Source of the DNA: Bacteroidales bacterium
Lineage (GTDB): Bacteria > Bacteroidota > Bacteroidia > Bacteroidales > WCHB1-69
Assembly (NCBI GenBank): GCA_017616775.1
Contig: JAFZXM010000016.1
Coordinates: 1 to 64,000, forward strand
DNA: 64,000 nucleotides
Direction: 5' to 3'
The notes under the pieces are model-generated. The model did no database searches, was not told the DNA's origin, and worked only from the letters and a program-made list of their open reading frames with translations. Below are positions 1-9,358 of this stretch, in pieces. Position 1 is the stretch's first letter; the number at the start of each line of letters is the position of its first letter. The position numbers and the translations under genes were made by a program.

Positions 1-1205
1 AGGAACTACGCTGATAGAGTGTACATCCTGACCGGTAACGGTACGGAGGCTGGTAATGCTTGATTGTGCACTGCCTATATAACCGAGATAACTTCCGGAT
101 GAACTGTAGTCGTTGTAGTCCAACGAAACATAAGTGGATGTTGCATAAGTGGAAGATGAGATGTAGATAGGATATCCTGTGCTGGTGGTGAAAGTACGGA
201 TGATATTATTTTTGGCATTGATATGGTAGGTAGAACTGGTGTTGTACATATACAAACCATAGCAAGTACCTGTACCGCCTAACAACAAGGTGTTATTGTA
301 AACATCTGCCATCATATAATAGTAGATATACATACCATAAGTGGTACCTGCTCCGCTGAGTTTACGTATTTCATTGTTGATTATCTTGGCATTGCCTACA
401 GCATAGCTCGGATAATGGAAATAGTAATAGCAATACATACCATACGCCGTACCGGTGTTGCGTATTTCTATCTTGTTACCGTCAATGGTATCAACAGCAT
501 GATAGTAGTAGAAATACATGTTGTAAGTGGCTTGAGTGCCCGTACGTGTGCGGAAAGTATTGTGAGAAACACTCTTATAATGGTTGTAATAATAAGAATA
601 CAAACCGTAGTAATAATAGTTTTCTATAACATTACTGTCTATACGGACATGACAAGTATTGAGCATGCCGGTACCATTGCCAGCGGTATAATACATATAC
701 ATTGCATAGTAACCTCCGTTCATGTGGTTCTTGATAAACTTCACGTTGGTCAAAGTGTTGACAGAACCGGAGGAGTTGGCATAACGAACTACAGCCGAAG
801 CTGTGTTGGTAGTGGTAGGATTAGCCAACAATTCACAACCGTAGAAGGTAACATCGGTGATTTGTCCGCTTAACTGAACAGCGTTGGCTGTACCGCCGGA
901 AGCGTCAAAAGTGATGTTTTTGAATGTAATGCCTATTGAATTACTCAAGTTGAGAGCATTGCCTGCACTATTTACAAATTTCACGTCAGAAGCGTTGCCT
1001 GAAACGGAAGTGATGGTGAGGGTATAGTTACCTGCATCAAAGCCTGATAAAGACATATCACCATATGTTCCGCTAACAAACTGCAATTCGGTGTTGCCTG
1101 CCAATCCGCAATTTTCCAAAGCCATCAAAGCGGTTTCCAAAGTCGGGAAACTGGAGGAGGCGCTACCTACGGTATAAATACCGGAGATGCTGCCGCCGCA
1201 AATGT
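1..1205 (-). repeat. Second beta-helix module of the giant protein (incomplete)
   Basis: Residues 1582-1983 of the giant protein repeat the layout of the module at 1520-2880. Both open with a Cys-containing GxxSGIYTVG/GVVSVDP-like strand and carry five equivalent tyrosine motifs. Both reach a shared TGYPIYISS...LDYNDY...GSYLGY segment. The shared DNA string gatatcctgt occurs at 171-180 and 1845-1854, giving a period of 1674 bp (558 codons). The module is cut by the window edge. Confidence 0.8.
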
Positions 1206-4200
1206 AGGCATTGTTAGCAACGGTATCATTGTTACGGTTGCTGTCCAAAGTGTTGTTAACATTGCTGAACCATGCTTTGATATTCACACCGCCTGCGGTG
1301 GTGGAAGTATAAGTACCGAGGGTGATGGTGGTGGATTCAAAAGCAGGAAGCGGTGTAACTGCTGTCCATGCATACGGTGTTTGGGTTACTCCGTTGATGC
1401 TCCAGTTAACGGTAGCTGAAGTGATAGGAGTGGCACCGAAGTTCAACACCTCCAAAGTAACAGGGATGCTTGTGTTGATGGATGCACCGTTAGGAATGGT
1501 TACAGAAACGGCTGCCAAGTCGAAATCGAGCGGTTCCACGGTGTATGCACCCATACAGGTGTTGCCGAAACGGGCTTTATTGTCAATGTCAAAGGCATAA
1601 TTACCAATGTTAGGCATCATAAGAGCCATTTTTGTGTTATTGCCAAGATCCAAATTGTTGTTGACATTGGTAAATTGAGGATTGATATTCACAGAATGGG
1701 TGTTGTTTCCTGCTGCTGCTGCTAAAGCTGATAAGCTGGATACGGCAGAACCCACATATCCCAGATATGATCCGGTGGAATAATAGTCATTGTAATCCAA
1801 ATCCATACCGGTGGTAGCATAAGAAGCGCTGGATATATAAATAGGATATCCTGTACCGGTGGTAGCAGTATGGAAGATATTGCCCTTTACATTGCTGAAA
1901 TAGGTGGCATTGGCATATGAGCTGTAAAGATTGTAGTTGGTACCCGTACCTTGTGAATAAACGGTGTTGTTCATTACATCCAAATTGCTGTAATAAACAT
2001 AGATACCGTAGAAAGTACCGCTGCCTGCCATCTTACGAACTTCATTGTTGAATATAGGAGCGTTGTTTTGGGCACCTGTACTGGCAACATTCATATAATA
2101 ATCGTAGAATCCGTAGCAGGTGGAGGTGGAATTGAGCGTGATTTTATTGTTAAAGAATCCGCCGTCTATTCTATTGTAATAATACATATAGCAACCGTAT
2201 TGTGCCGTAGAGTTGCTACGCATGTTGAACACATTATGAGCAATACTGTCGTATTTGCAATAGTAATAAGAATAGATACCATATTGACCGACATCGTTGA
2301 AAGTATTGTTGAGTATGGTGATATACTTATTGGCTGTCGTCATGGAAGTGGTGGAAGGATAGGTATAATACATATAAATACCTGTACCGCCGCCGCTGAA
2401 GGTGTTGTTGAGAATACGGATATTACCCATTATCGGTGAGCTGGCTGTGCCATTGTATCTGATACCGCAAGTGGTAGTACCCGTGGCTGTGGGATTCAGT
2501 ATAAAGTTACAACCGTTGATTTCTATATTGTCGCACACCGATGTAAAGTTAACACCTGATGCATTGGCACTTGACAAATCAAAAGTAAGATTGCTGATAA
2601 CGATATTCTGTATATCTTTCAATGTTACACCGGATTTGAATACCACGTCATCGGAATCGCCTGAAGCCGATGTTATCACTAAAGTGTCTGTGGATTCCAT
2701 GGCGCCTGCCAAATCTGTCAGGTCTATGCCTTCGGCATAAATACCATCAGCCATTTCAATGGTTAACTTACCGCTCATGCCACAATTTTTTACAGCATAC
2801 AGCACCGATGACAAGGAAGTTGCGTCTCCGCCACCCAACGGATCAACGCTTACCACTCCTGTCAAAGCACCTGTACATGCAATGGTGGAAATGGTTAATG
2901 TATCATCATAACTGGTGGAGTCATATACACCATTAGGATTAGACACCCATGCGGTGAGTTCATAAATGGTATTCGGCATTATATTGATAGTACCAAAATT
3001 AACAGTATCCACAAAGTCGGCCGGCAAAAGACCCGTCCAATGAACGGTGTCTTGGAGTACACCGTCTACAGAATAACCCACTTCGCAAGATGTCAAATCT
3101 ATCAGACCTTGATTTCTAATCACTATTTGCACCGGCTGAGTACCTGTAACGGTAGCTCCTTCCGTAGGAGATGCAAATTCCTCTAATGCTACTGAATTAC
3201 TGGAATCTTTTGACTTCTCCGTACCAAAATAAAACAGCGTATAGGGAACACATGCATAAACAGCATTAATATTGCTTCCTCCGCAACCTGACGTATAATT
3301 ATGTGCATCTCTATAAGTACCATCGGTTTGGGTATGCTGAGCCCAGAAAATAGTAGTTGTATTTTGACTGCAACTATTCAAAGAAGAAGTATCTACCCAC
3401 CATACCAATAAATTTTGTCCTGCGGGGATACGATAAGCCCTATCAAAATATACAGGACACCATGGCTGACCACTAATGTTGAAATTAAGATCTCCATCGT
3501 ATACCAATGTAGCTCCTTCCACTATAGGATCCAAATAGGCGGATACCGAAGTAGCTGTTGTGGCTTTTACATAACATTGCACATGATACCTTGTAAATGT
3601 TGCTGTAATACTCTGATAAGGGGTATATGCCAATCCTACTAACGCTTGGGTGGGATTTCCCAATCCTGAATTGAGAAATACAGATACATTTCTATTGGTA
3701 CCATCACCTGTAACCACCCATGGACTTGCACAGTTGTTGGAGGAATTGGCACCATAAATGATGGAATCGGTAATAGAACCTACACCGCCGCCGCCTATCT
3801 TAATAAAATAATAACCATTTACTACAATGTCATTGTTTAAATAGTCTTTCATGGTTACAGTATATTCCACATGATGCATAAAACGAATGTTGGGAATTGC
3901 AGCCTGCCAAATATCCTTGCCTATATTGACCATAGAAAGGGTTGCGCTGTCCAACCATGTACCTGTTGTATCTTTGTAACGATATTTCAGATTTATATTC
4001 GATATGTTAGTATTGCCTGACATAGACCACAAACGCATTTGCATTTTGTGAGGACCTGTACTATAAACAGTATCTTCAGGAACATTCACCCATTGATATT
4101 GCAAATCGGCTGCGCCGAATACCACTTTAGACAAAGTATCATCAAACGTATTGGTATCCAATACGCCATTAGGCATATTCACCCATACTATTATAGTGTC

Positions 4201-5949
4201 GTATTTATTAATAGCCGGTGAAAAATAGCCTACTGTAACTGTGTCGGAATAATCATCAAACAAATTGCCTGTCCATGTTTTCGGGGTTTGCACCACTCCG
4301 TTAACAGACCAACCTATTGTTGCAGAATGCAAGTTTGCATAACCTTTATTTTGTATTTTTACCACTACAGGTTCTTGGCGACCTTGTCCGGCTACGGCAG
4401 TATCGCGTGTTATAATTTCTACCATTCCCACGGAGTTGCTGTCGTTGATAACACCGCCTGCCATGATACGCATGATAGGTCTGGCTGTGGAACTGCCACT
4501 GCCTGTCGGCATGGAACCGTCGGAATATTGATAAACGGCCATAGTGTTATTTGAACTGTTGGCATACCATTGGCAAGTGCTGCCTTCATAAGAACCGTCT
4601 TTATTGTACCAATATATCAACAATCCGTTTCCGCTGGTAACAAGGAAAGGTGTGGTGAGTTGAATATTTACCCATGTATTAGCACCTATATTGCCGGGAA
4701 TATTGCCTGTCCACACCAAAGTGGCTCCGTCGGTAATGGGATCCACATAACTGGTATTGGTAATAGTGGCATCCGTTACCACTTTCATATACACCTCCTG
4801 GTTGTTTACACCTGTGGTGTTACTCATGTCGTATGTTTTAAACGCTATTTCGCTGATAGAATTGGTACCACTGGGAAGATCAGCGGAAGTATAAAGCATT
4901 TTTGACCAACTGTAGTCAAACCATGTGTAATAAGGAGCATAACTGGTGGTAGTGGTGTTTATGGTATCTCCTATATATTTATACATTCCGCCGCCGCTGC
5001 CTGCTATATGCGCGCTAATAAATCCGCTGCGGGCCAATGTGTAGTTACCTACGGTATCGTGTCCGTATATAAAAAATGTATAGGTAGTACCGAAAATATG
5101 CTGTGGAATTACGGCTTCCCAAATGGAGTCTCCTTCCACCGGTGTCATCAATACACTGTCGGAATAGTTACCTGTAACGGGATTGGAAACTGTATAATTA
5201 AATACAGGGTGAACCACAGGTATGGCAGTACGGGCCACAACTTTAGCTTTGATGGTATAAGGACCTGTATATCCGACCGTATCGGCAAAATGAGTCAAAA
5301 ACTCAACAACAGGAGGTTTGATTTCATACATGGAGGCAGACAATTCAAAATTGTCTATTACCCAACCGTGAGAAATCTGCGTGCCGCTTACATTACCTTT
5401 TTTGATAATGAAACGGAATTGTACTCCTGAATAGGATGCATCATTGGAAAGATCGAACATTTCTTCCTTCCACCATGAATTGGCAGGCATAGCCAAACTA
5501 TCGGAGGCATTCCAAATAGAATAACTTGCTGCATTGAAACCAGATGTACCGTAATTGGCAGCATTTCCCTTATAGGCATTTGCAGGGAGTACTTGCCATT
5601 GGGCACCTACATTGTTAAGCTTAAATTCCACCCTCACCTCATCCATGGGCGAAACCTTACAGATGTGGCTGAAACGAAGGGTTACATAAGCGTAATTTGA
5701 ACAATCATATACCGGAGTGGTGAGTATCACCGAATCTCCTGTACCGAAAGGTACTTCACTCCATATGGATTTGGTGCCGCTTACGGCCAAATTATACGGA
5801 TTGTACGAAGTTGTCCATGCCGTGCCGGGTGTGGATGTGAAAGTATGGGTGGACCCGTCAAAATTTTCACTGCCTACCACAACGGCCTGGGCATTTGCCA
5901 TTTGCAGCGATAGTATCAAACCGCAAAGAAGCATAAAAAATCTTTTCAT
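1..5949 (-). CDS. Giant exported multidomain surface protein with parallel beta-helix modules (partial, C-terminus off left edge)
   Basis: One reading frame stays open for 1983 codons from ATG at 5949 to the left edge with no stop. It begins with a signal peptide (MKRFFMLLCGLILSLQMANAQA). Domains in order, approximate residues: a jelly-roll-like sandwich (25-205); an Ig-like segment (210-315) and a second sandwich (320-500); a CARDB-like domain (510-610); a second copy of these three (614-719, 721-909, 921-1019); a right-handed parallel beta-helix (1024-1470); a third CARDB-like domain (1479-1576); and a second beta-helix (1582 onward). The helices carry a recurring YGxYxYYY motif. This looks like a cell-surface or secreted adhesin-like protein, and a T9SS sorting domain is expected beyond the window (inference). 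No enzymatic motif is visible. The plus-strand frames over it are shadows. Assignment of individual folds is by sequence pattern only. Confidence 0.85.
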   Translation of the reverse strand, partial: MKRFFMLLCGLILSLQMANAQAVVVGSENFDGSTHTFTSTPGTAWTTSYNPYNLAVSGTKSIWSEVPFGTGDSVILTTPVYDCSNYAYVTLRFSHICKVSPMDEVRVEFKLNNVGAQWQVLPANAYKGNAANYGTSGFNAASYSIWNASDSLAMPANSWWKEEMFDLSNDASYSGVQFRFIIKKGNVSGTQISHGWVIDNFELSASMYEIKPPVVEFLTHFADTVGYTGPYTIKAKVVARTAIPVVHPVFNYTVSNPVTGNYSDSVLMTPVEGDSIWEAVIPQHIFGTTYTFFIYGHDTVGNYTLARSGFISAHIAGSGGGMYKYIGDTINTTTTSYAPYYTWFDYSWSKMLYTSADLPSGTNSISEIAFKTYDMSNTTGVNNQEVYMKVVTDATITNTSYVDPITDGATLVWTGNIPGNIGANTWVNIQLTTPFLVTSGNGLLIYWYNKDGSYEGSTCQWYANSSNNTMAVYQYSDGSMPTGSGSSTARPIMRIMAGGVINDSNSVGMVEIITRDTAVAGQGRQEPVVVKIQNKGYANLHSATIGWSVNGVVQTPKTWTGNLFDDYSDTVTVGYFSPAINKYDTIIVWVNMPNGVLDTNTFDDTLSKVVFGAADLQYQWVNVPEDTVYSTGPHKMQMRLWSMSGNTNISNINLKYRYKDTTGTWLDSATLSMVNIGKDIWQAAIPNIRFMHHVEYTVTMKDYLNNDIVVNGYYFIKIGGGGVGSITDSIIYGANSSNNCASPWVVTGDGTNRNVSVFLNSGLGNPTQALVGLAYTPYQSITATFTRYHVQCYVKATTATSVSAYLDPIVEGATLVYDGDLNFNISGQPWCPVYFDRAYRIPAGQNLLVWWVDTSSLNSCSQNTTTIFWAQHTQTDGTYRDAHNYTSGCGGSNINAVYACVPYTLFYFGTEKSKDSSNSVALEEFASPTEGATVTGTQPVQIVIRNQGLIDLTSCEVGYSVDGVLQDTVHWTGLLPADFVDTVNFGTINIMPNTIYELTAWVSNPNGVYDSTSYDDTLTISTIACTGALTGVVSVDPLGGGDATSLSSVLYAVKNCGMSGKLTIEMADGIYAEGIDLTDLAGAMESTDTLVITSASGDSDDVVFKSGVTLKDIQNIVISNLTFDLSSANASGVNFTSVCDNIEINGCNFILNPTATGTTTCGIRYNGTASSPIMGNIRILNNTFSGGGTGIYMYYTYPSTTSMTTANKYITILNNTFNDVGQYGIYSYYYCKYDSIAHNVFNMRSNSTAQYGCYMYYYNRIDGGFFNNKITLNSTSTCYGFYDYYMNVASTGAQNNAPIFNNEVRKMAGSGTFYGIYVYYSNLDVMNNTVYSQGTGTNYNLYSSYANATYFSNVKGNIFHTATTGTGYPIYISSASYATTGMDLDYNDYYSTGSYLGYVGSAVSSLSALAAAAGNNTHSVNINPQFTNVNNNLDLGNNTKMALMMPNIGNYAFDIDNKARFGNTCMGAYTVEPLDFDLAAVSVTIPNGASINTSIPVTLEVLNFGATPITSATVNWSINGVTQTPYAWTAVTPLPAFESTTITLGTYTSTTAGGVNIKAWFSNVNNTLDSNRNNDTVANNAYICGGSISGIYTVGSASSSFPTLETALMALENCGLAGNTELQFVSGTYGDMSLSGFDAGNYTLTITSVSGNASDVKFVNSAGNALNLSNSIGITFKNITFDASGGTANAVQLSGQITDVTFYGCELLANPTTTNTASAVVRYANSSGSVNTLTNVKFIKNHMNGGYYAMYMYYTAGNGTGMLNTCHVRIDSNVIENYYYYGLYSYYYNHYKSVSHNTFRTRTGTQATYNMYFYYYHAVDTIDGNKIEIRNTGTAYGMYCYYYFHYPSYAVGNAKIINNEIRKLSGAGTTYGMYIYYYMMADVYNNTLLLGGTGTCYGLYMYNTSSTYHINAKNNIIRTFTTSTGYPIYISSSTYATSTYVSLDYNDYSSSGSYLGYIGSAQSSITSLRTVTGQDVHSISVVP
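1520..2880 (-). repeat. First beta-helix module of the giant protein
   Basis: Residues about 1024-1475. Asn- and Thr-rich beta-helix rungs (ILNNTF, IFNNEV, VMNNTV patterns) carry Tyr motifs centred near residues 1192, 1226, 1255, 1282 and 1315. These spacings of about 34, 29, 27 and 33 residues nearly match those of the second copy (35, 30, 26, 35). The two modules are separated by a CARDB-like domain, so the duplicated unit is helix plus CARDB. Confidence 0.8.
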
Positions 5950-6271
5950 ACTATAAGTATTTTATTGCGCCTACTCACTTAAGGGCTTTTCGGCATACTC
6001 CACAAAATTTTCGGGTACAAAAATAGTAATTTCTTAAAAATGCTATTGATATGAACTGAAGTTTTTTTTCGAAAAAACTATAAACAACTAATTATCAGTT
6101 GAATATTTTTTCAACAATACAATAAGAAGTTGGCTTTCAAGAAAAAAAACAAACGGATGACAAGTTTGTATATTAGTGCCGCAAAAATTGGCGACAATTT
6201 GCAAACACTGCCCAAGAGTCCGCTAAAAAAAAGGCAGTTCCATGCTGCAGGAAATGTTTATTGTACGATAA
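5950..6271. other. AT-rich intergenic region upstream of the giant gene
   Basis: There is no credible gene here; the open plus-strand frame starting near 6130 runs antisense through the ilvE terminator and ilvE. The region holds the promoter of the giant gene (6018-6025) and two AT-rich inverted repeats upstream of it. One has arms AGTTTTTT/AAAAAACT at 6060-6079. The other has arms GTTGAA/TTCAAC at 6098-6115. They could be operators or simply low-complexity sequence. Confidence 0.5.
6018..6025 (-). promoter_or_regulatory. -7 promoter element for the giant surface protein
   Basis: On the minus strand this reads TATTTTTG, a full match to the Bacteroidota TAnnTTTG element. It lies about 70 nt upstream of the ATG at 5949 and leaves a leader of roughly 60 nt. 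Confidence 0.6.
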
Positions 6272-6312
6272 AAGACAAAAAAAAGAGGGAAATTCCCTCT
6301 TTTTTTTGTCTT
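6272..6312 (-). terminator. Rho-independent terminator after ilvE
   Basis: A near-perfect inverted repeat (GAGGGAA/TTCCCTC core flanked by A- and T-runs and AAGAC/GTCTT) sits 10 nt past the ilvE stop. The T-run follows on the minus strand. The arrangement is symmetric and would also work on the plus strand. Confidence 0.85.
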
Positions 6313-6322
6313 GCCGAATCAT

Positions 6323-7339
6323 TTATTCCACTATTGTGTTCCAATGGTGAACATCTTCGTATTCTCCCAATTGAATGGCACGAAGGCGTTCATATAATTT
6401 TTTGGACCACGGACCGGGTTCTTTGCCGAACTGATAACTTTTGCCTGTTTCAGGATCATCCAAACGTTCTATAGGGCTGATTACTGCTGCTGTGCCGCAG
6501 GCACCGGCTTCTTGGAATGAGGACAATTCTTCTACGTCTATAGGACGGCGTTCCACTTTCATACCCATATCTTCTGCCAATTGCATAAGGCTTTTGTTAG
6601 TGATGGACGGGAGTATGGATGTGGATTTCGGAGTGATGTAAACGCCATCTTTGATACCGAAGAAGTTGGCGGCACCGGCTTCATCTACATATTTCTTTTC
6701 TTTTGCGTCCAGATAGAATTCACAAGCATATTCGCCACCGTGACAAGCTTCAACGTGTGCCCGTAATGATGCAGCATAATTACCGCCTACTTTATAAATA
6801 CCCGTGCCAAGAGGAGCACTGCGATCGTATTTACGAGTAATTACATAGGGGTTAGCTTTGAAACCTCCTTTAAAATAGGGACCTACAGGGGTCACAAAAA
6901 TAAGGAAAAGGTATTCATCAGCCGGTTTTACACCTACCGTGATGCCTGTACCTACCAACAAAGGACGCAAGTAAAGGCTTGCACCTGTACCGTAAGGAGG
7001 AATAAAACGTTCGTTGAGTTTCACCACTTTTTTGCACATCTCCACAAATTTTTCGGTGCTGAGCTCAGGCATCATGATACCGCGGCAAGTGCTTTGCAAA
7101 CGTTCTGCATTGGCTTCCGGACGGAACATACGGATTTTCCCGTCTTTACAACGATAGGCTTTCAAGCCTTCAAAAGCTTCCTGACCATAGTGCAAACTTG
7201 ATGCTGCCATGTGGATGTTGATGTTTTCATCGGATGAAACTTCTACTTCACCCCATTTGCCGTCTCGATAGTAACAACGTACATTATAGTCTGTCTTCAC
7301 GTATCCGAAAGGCAATTCTTCCCATTTAATATTCATCAT
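6323..7339 (-). CDS. ilvE: Branched-chain amino acid aminotransferase
   Basis: This 338-residue PLP enzyme of fold type IV interconverts valine, leucine and isoleucine with their 2-oxo acids, using 2-oxoglutarate/glutamate as the amino partner. The PLP lysine is Lys183 in GIYKVGGNYAAS, the form seen in the group related to mitochondrial BCAT rather than E. coli IlvE. Other family blocks are HYGQEAFEGLKAYR (about 50-63), SLYLRPLL (121-128) and the phosphate-binding segment near EAGACGTAAV. It is monocistronic, diverges from the S41 protease gene and has a strong terminator. A weaker TTACTTTG element lies at 7386-7393 upstream. Confidence 0.95.
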   Translation of the reverse strand: MMNIKWEELPFGYVKTDYNVRCYYRDGKWGEVEVSSDENINIHMAASSLHYGQEAFEGLKAYRCKDGKIRMFRPEANAERLQSTCRGIMMPELSTEKFVEMCKKVVKLNERFIPPYGTGASLYLRPLLVGTGITVGVKPADEYLFLIFVTPVGPYFKGGFKANPYVITRKYDRSAPLGTGIYKVGGNYAASLRAHVEACHGGEYACEFYLDAKEKKYVDEAGAANFFGIKDGVYITPKSTSILPSITNKSLMQLAEDMGMKVERRPIDVEELSSFQEAGACGTAAVISPIERLDDPETGKSYQFGKEPGPWSKKLYERLRAIQLGEYEDVHHWNTIVE

Positions 7340-7385
7340 ATTATCAATATTTTATGTTATTATTCCATCTGTATTTAAACTTATG

Positions 7386-7393
7386 CAAAGTAA
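7386..7393 (-). promoter_or_regulatory. Candidate -7 element for ilvE
   Basis: The minus strand reads TTACTTTG, seven of eight matches to TAnnTTTG, about 47 nt upstream of the ilvE ATG. Confidence 0.4.
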
Positions 7394-7490
7394 GCATATT
7401 TTTTTCAAATTTACCATGTTTTAACGCTTTTTTTTTATACATATTTTTAATATGTTTTTTTTATTGCAGGATTGGTATTTCTTTTTGTGC

Positions 7491-7498
7491 TATTTTTG
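7491..7498 (+). promoter_or_regulatory. -7 promoter element for the S41 peptidase gene
   Basis: TATTTTTG, a full TAnnTTTG match, lies 23 nt before the ATG at 7522, so the leader is very short. Confidence 0.6.
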
Positions 7499-7521
7499 CA
7501 CTTTAATTCAAAAAAAGCGAA

Positions 7522-9294
7522 ATGATGAAAACAACCGGTAAAAACATATTCTTCTGCATATTGTTGGTATTGACGTGCAATGCTGTCTCTTTGGCGCAAA
7601 ACAAACCGCAAATATACAATCAGCAAATGCAAAAAATCACTCGCATTGTCCAATTGCTCAATTTTTATTATGTGGACAGCGTGGATTTAACAAAACTGGT
7701 GGAAAAAGGGACCATAGAAATGCTCAAAGAGCTGGACCCGCATTCGGTATACATTGCCAAAAAGGACGTAAGCCGCACCAACGAACCTTTACAAGCCAAT
7801 TTTGAAGGAATAGGAGTACAATTTCAAATTATCAAAGACACTTTGGTGGTGGTAGAACCGGTGAAAGGCGGTCCTGCAGAAACGGTGGGCATTACAGTAG
7901 GCGACAAATTTGTAATGGTAGATGACACTTTGGCTGTAGGAAAGATATGCACAAACGATTGGATGTTCAAACATTTAAGAGGAAAAAAGGGCACCAAGGT
8001 GGTGGTAAAAGTAAAACGCGGCAATAATCCCAATCTGCTCACTTTTACCATCATACGGGATAAAATACCCATCAACAGCATAGAATCCTATTTTATGATA
8101 GATGACAATACGGGCTATATCAAATTGGAGCGATTTTCACAAACCACACATCAGGAATTTGTAAAAGCGGTGAATATTTTGAAACAGCAAGGCATGCAAA
8201 ACCTTATTTTTGACTTAAGGGACAATGGTGGCGGTTTTCTCAATAGTGCCGTGGAACTGGCGGATGAATTTTTGCCCGGAAACAAATTGGTGGTATATAC
8301 CCAAAACAATCAGGACCACAATAAAATAAGTTACAATACCAAAAATGACGGTTGCTTCGAACAGGGCAAACTGGTGGTGCTTATCAATGAATATTCGGCA
8401 TCGGCATCGGAAATAGTATCAGGAGCCATACAAGATTGGGACAGGGGCATTATTATTGGCCGCCGTTCATTCGGAAAAGGCCTGGTACAATCGCAAGTGA
8501 TGCTGCCCGACAGCTCTTTGGTGCGTCTCACCACTTCCCGTTATTATATTCCGAGCGGCAGGTGCATTCAAAAGCCTTACGAAGGCGTGGAAGATTACAG
8601 CCGTGACGCAATCAACCGCTATAATGCAGGAGAGCTTACTCACGCCGACAGCATACATTTTCCCGATTCGCTCAAATATTATACCGCCTCAAAAAGAATA
8701 GTATATGGAGGCGGAGGCATTATGCCTGATATATTTGTCCCTATCGATACGGTCAAGGTGTCGGATTATTATTGGCAATTGTTCCGTAACAATATATTTA
8801 ACCAATTTGTGCTGTCGTATATAGAAAATCATCATCAGCGCATTTTATCTCAATATCCTGCTTTTGAAGATTTTTATCAATCATATGAAGTGGATGCCGC
8901 CACAATGCGGCAATTTTATGATTTTGCCCGGCAAGAAGGCATAAAGGACACATTATACTTTGATGTGCAAGCATATATCGAGGCTTTTTGGAAAGAATAT
9001 AAAGATACTGTCAAGCAGCTTTATTCATCTTACGGGCAGTTCAAGAACAACACCGCTCTTTATACCATGCTGGAAAAATATGTGGAAGACAATTACCAAT
9101 TACAAGCGGAACGAAACAAGATGTTTGACACAGACGCTTATATTAAACGACAAATCAAAACCTTAATCGCAAGAAGAATTTATCCTACGGAATTGTCGGC
9201 AAAAATATGGTTGGATTCGGATGATACTTATAAAAAAGCCATTGATGTGATAAAGGACAAAAGTTATTTTAAAAGGTTTCAAATAAAATATTAG
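7522..9294 (+). CDS. Exported S41-family C-terminal processing peptidase with PDZ domain
   Basis: This 590-residue protein has a signal peptide (about residues 1-26, ending SLAQ), a short helical N-terminal part, a PDZ domain (about 90-185) and an S41 protease core. The catalytic Ser-Lys dyad is identified by analogy to Prc/CtpA: Ser294 in YSASASEI and Lys319 in SFGKGLVQ, 25 residues apart as in Prc. A C-terminal region of roughly 180 residues, helical and charged, follows the core. It probably acts in the periplasm, trimming or degrading envelope proteins. It has its own promoter and is followed by the separately promoted nitroreductase gene. The substrate cannot be told from sequence. Confidence 0.9.
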   Translation: MMKTTGKNIFFCILLVLTCNAVSLAQNKPQIYNQQMQKITRIVQLLNFYYVDSVDLTKLVEKGTIEMLKELDPHSVYIAKKDVSRTNEPLQANFEGIGVQFQIIKDTLVVVEPVKGGPAETVGITVGDKFVMVDDTLAVGKICTNDWMFKHLRGKKGTKVVVKVKRGNNPNLLTFTIIRDKIPINSIESYFMIDDNTGYIKLERFSQTTHQEFVKAVNILKQQGMQNLIFDLRDNGGGFLNSAVELADEFLPGNKLVVYTQNNQDHNKISYNTKNDGCFEQGKLVVLINEYSASASEIVSGAIQDWDRGIIIGRRSFGKGLVQSQVMLPDSSLVRLTTSRYYIPSGRCIQKPYEGVEDYSRDAINRYNAGELTHADSIHFPDSLKYYTASKRIVYGGGGIMPDIFVPIDTVKVSDYYWQLFRNNIFNQFVLSYIENHHQRILSQYPAFEDFYQSYEVDAATMRQFYDFARQEGIKDTLYFDVQAYIEAFWKEYKDTVKQLYSSYGQFKNNTALYTMLEKYVEDNYQLQAERNKMFDTDAYIKRQIKTLIARRIYPTELSAKIWLDSDDTYKKAIDVIKDKSYFKRFQIKY

Positions 9295-9317
9295 CACGAT
9301 ATTTGCAATAAAAATGT

Positions 9318-9325
9318 TATCTTTG
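9318..9325 (+). promoter_or_regulatory. -7 promoter element for the exported nitroreductase
   Basis: TATCTTTG matches TAnnTTTG exactly. It overlaps the 5' end of a longer possible frame (ATG 9314), which argues that translation really starts at 9359. Confidence 0.6.
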
Positions 9326-9358
9326 CAAGATGAATTATTAACATATATATTATATAAG

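Noticed and set aside
415..873. Plus-strand open frame of about 150 codons (and similar ones at 2068-2439, 4288-4554, 4570-4905 and 5008-5430)
   Set aside because: All lie antisense to the giant minus-strand frame. They are rich in Ile/Val/His from reversed Tyr/Thr/Asn codons and lack promoters or family motifs.
6130..6474. Plus-strand frame over the ilvE terminator and 3' end
   Set aside because: It runs through the ilvE terminator hairpin and antisense to ilvE, with no promoter or recognisable motif.
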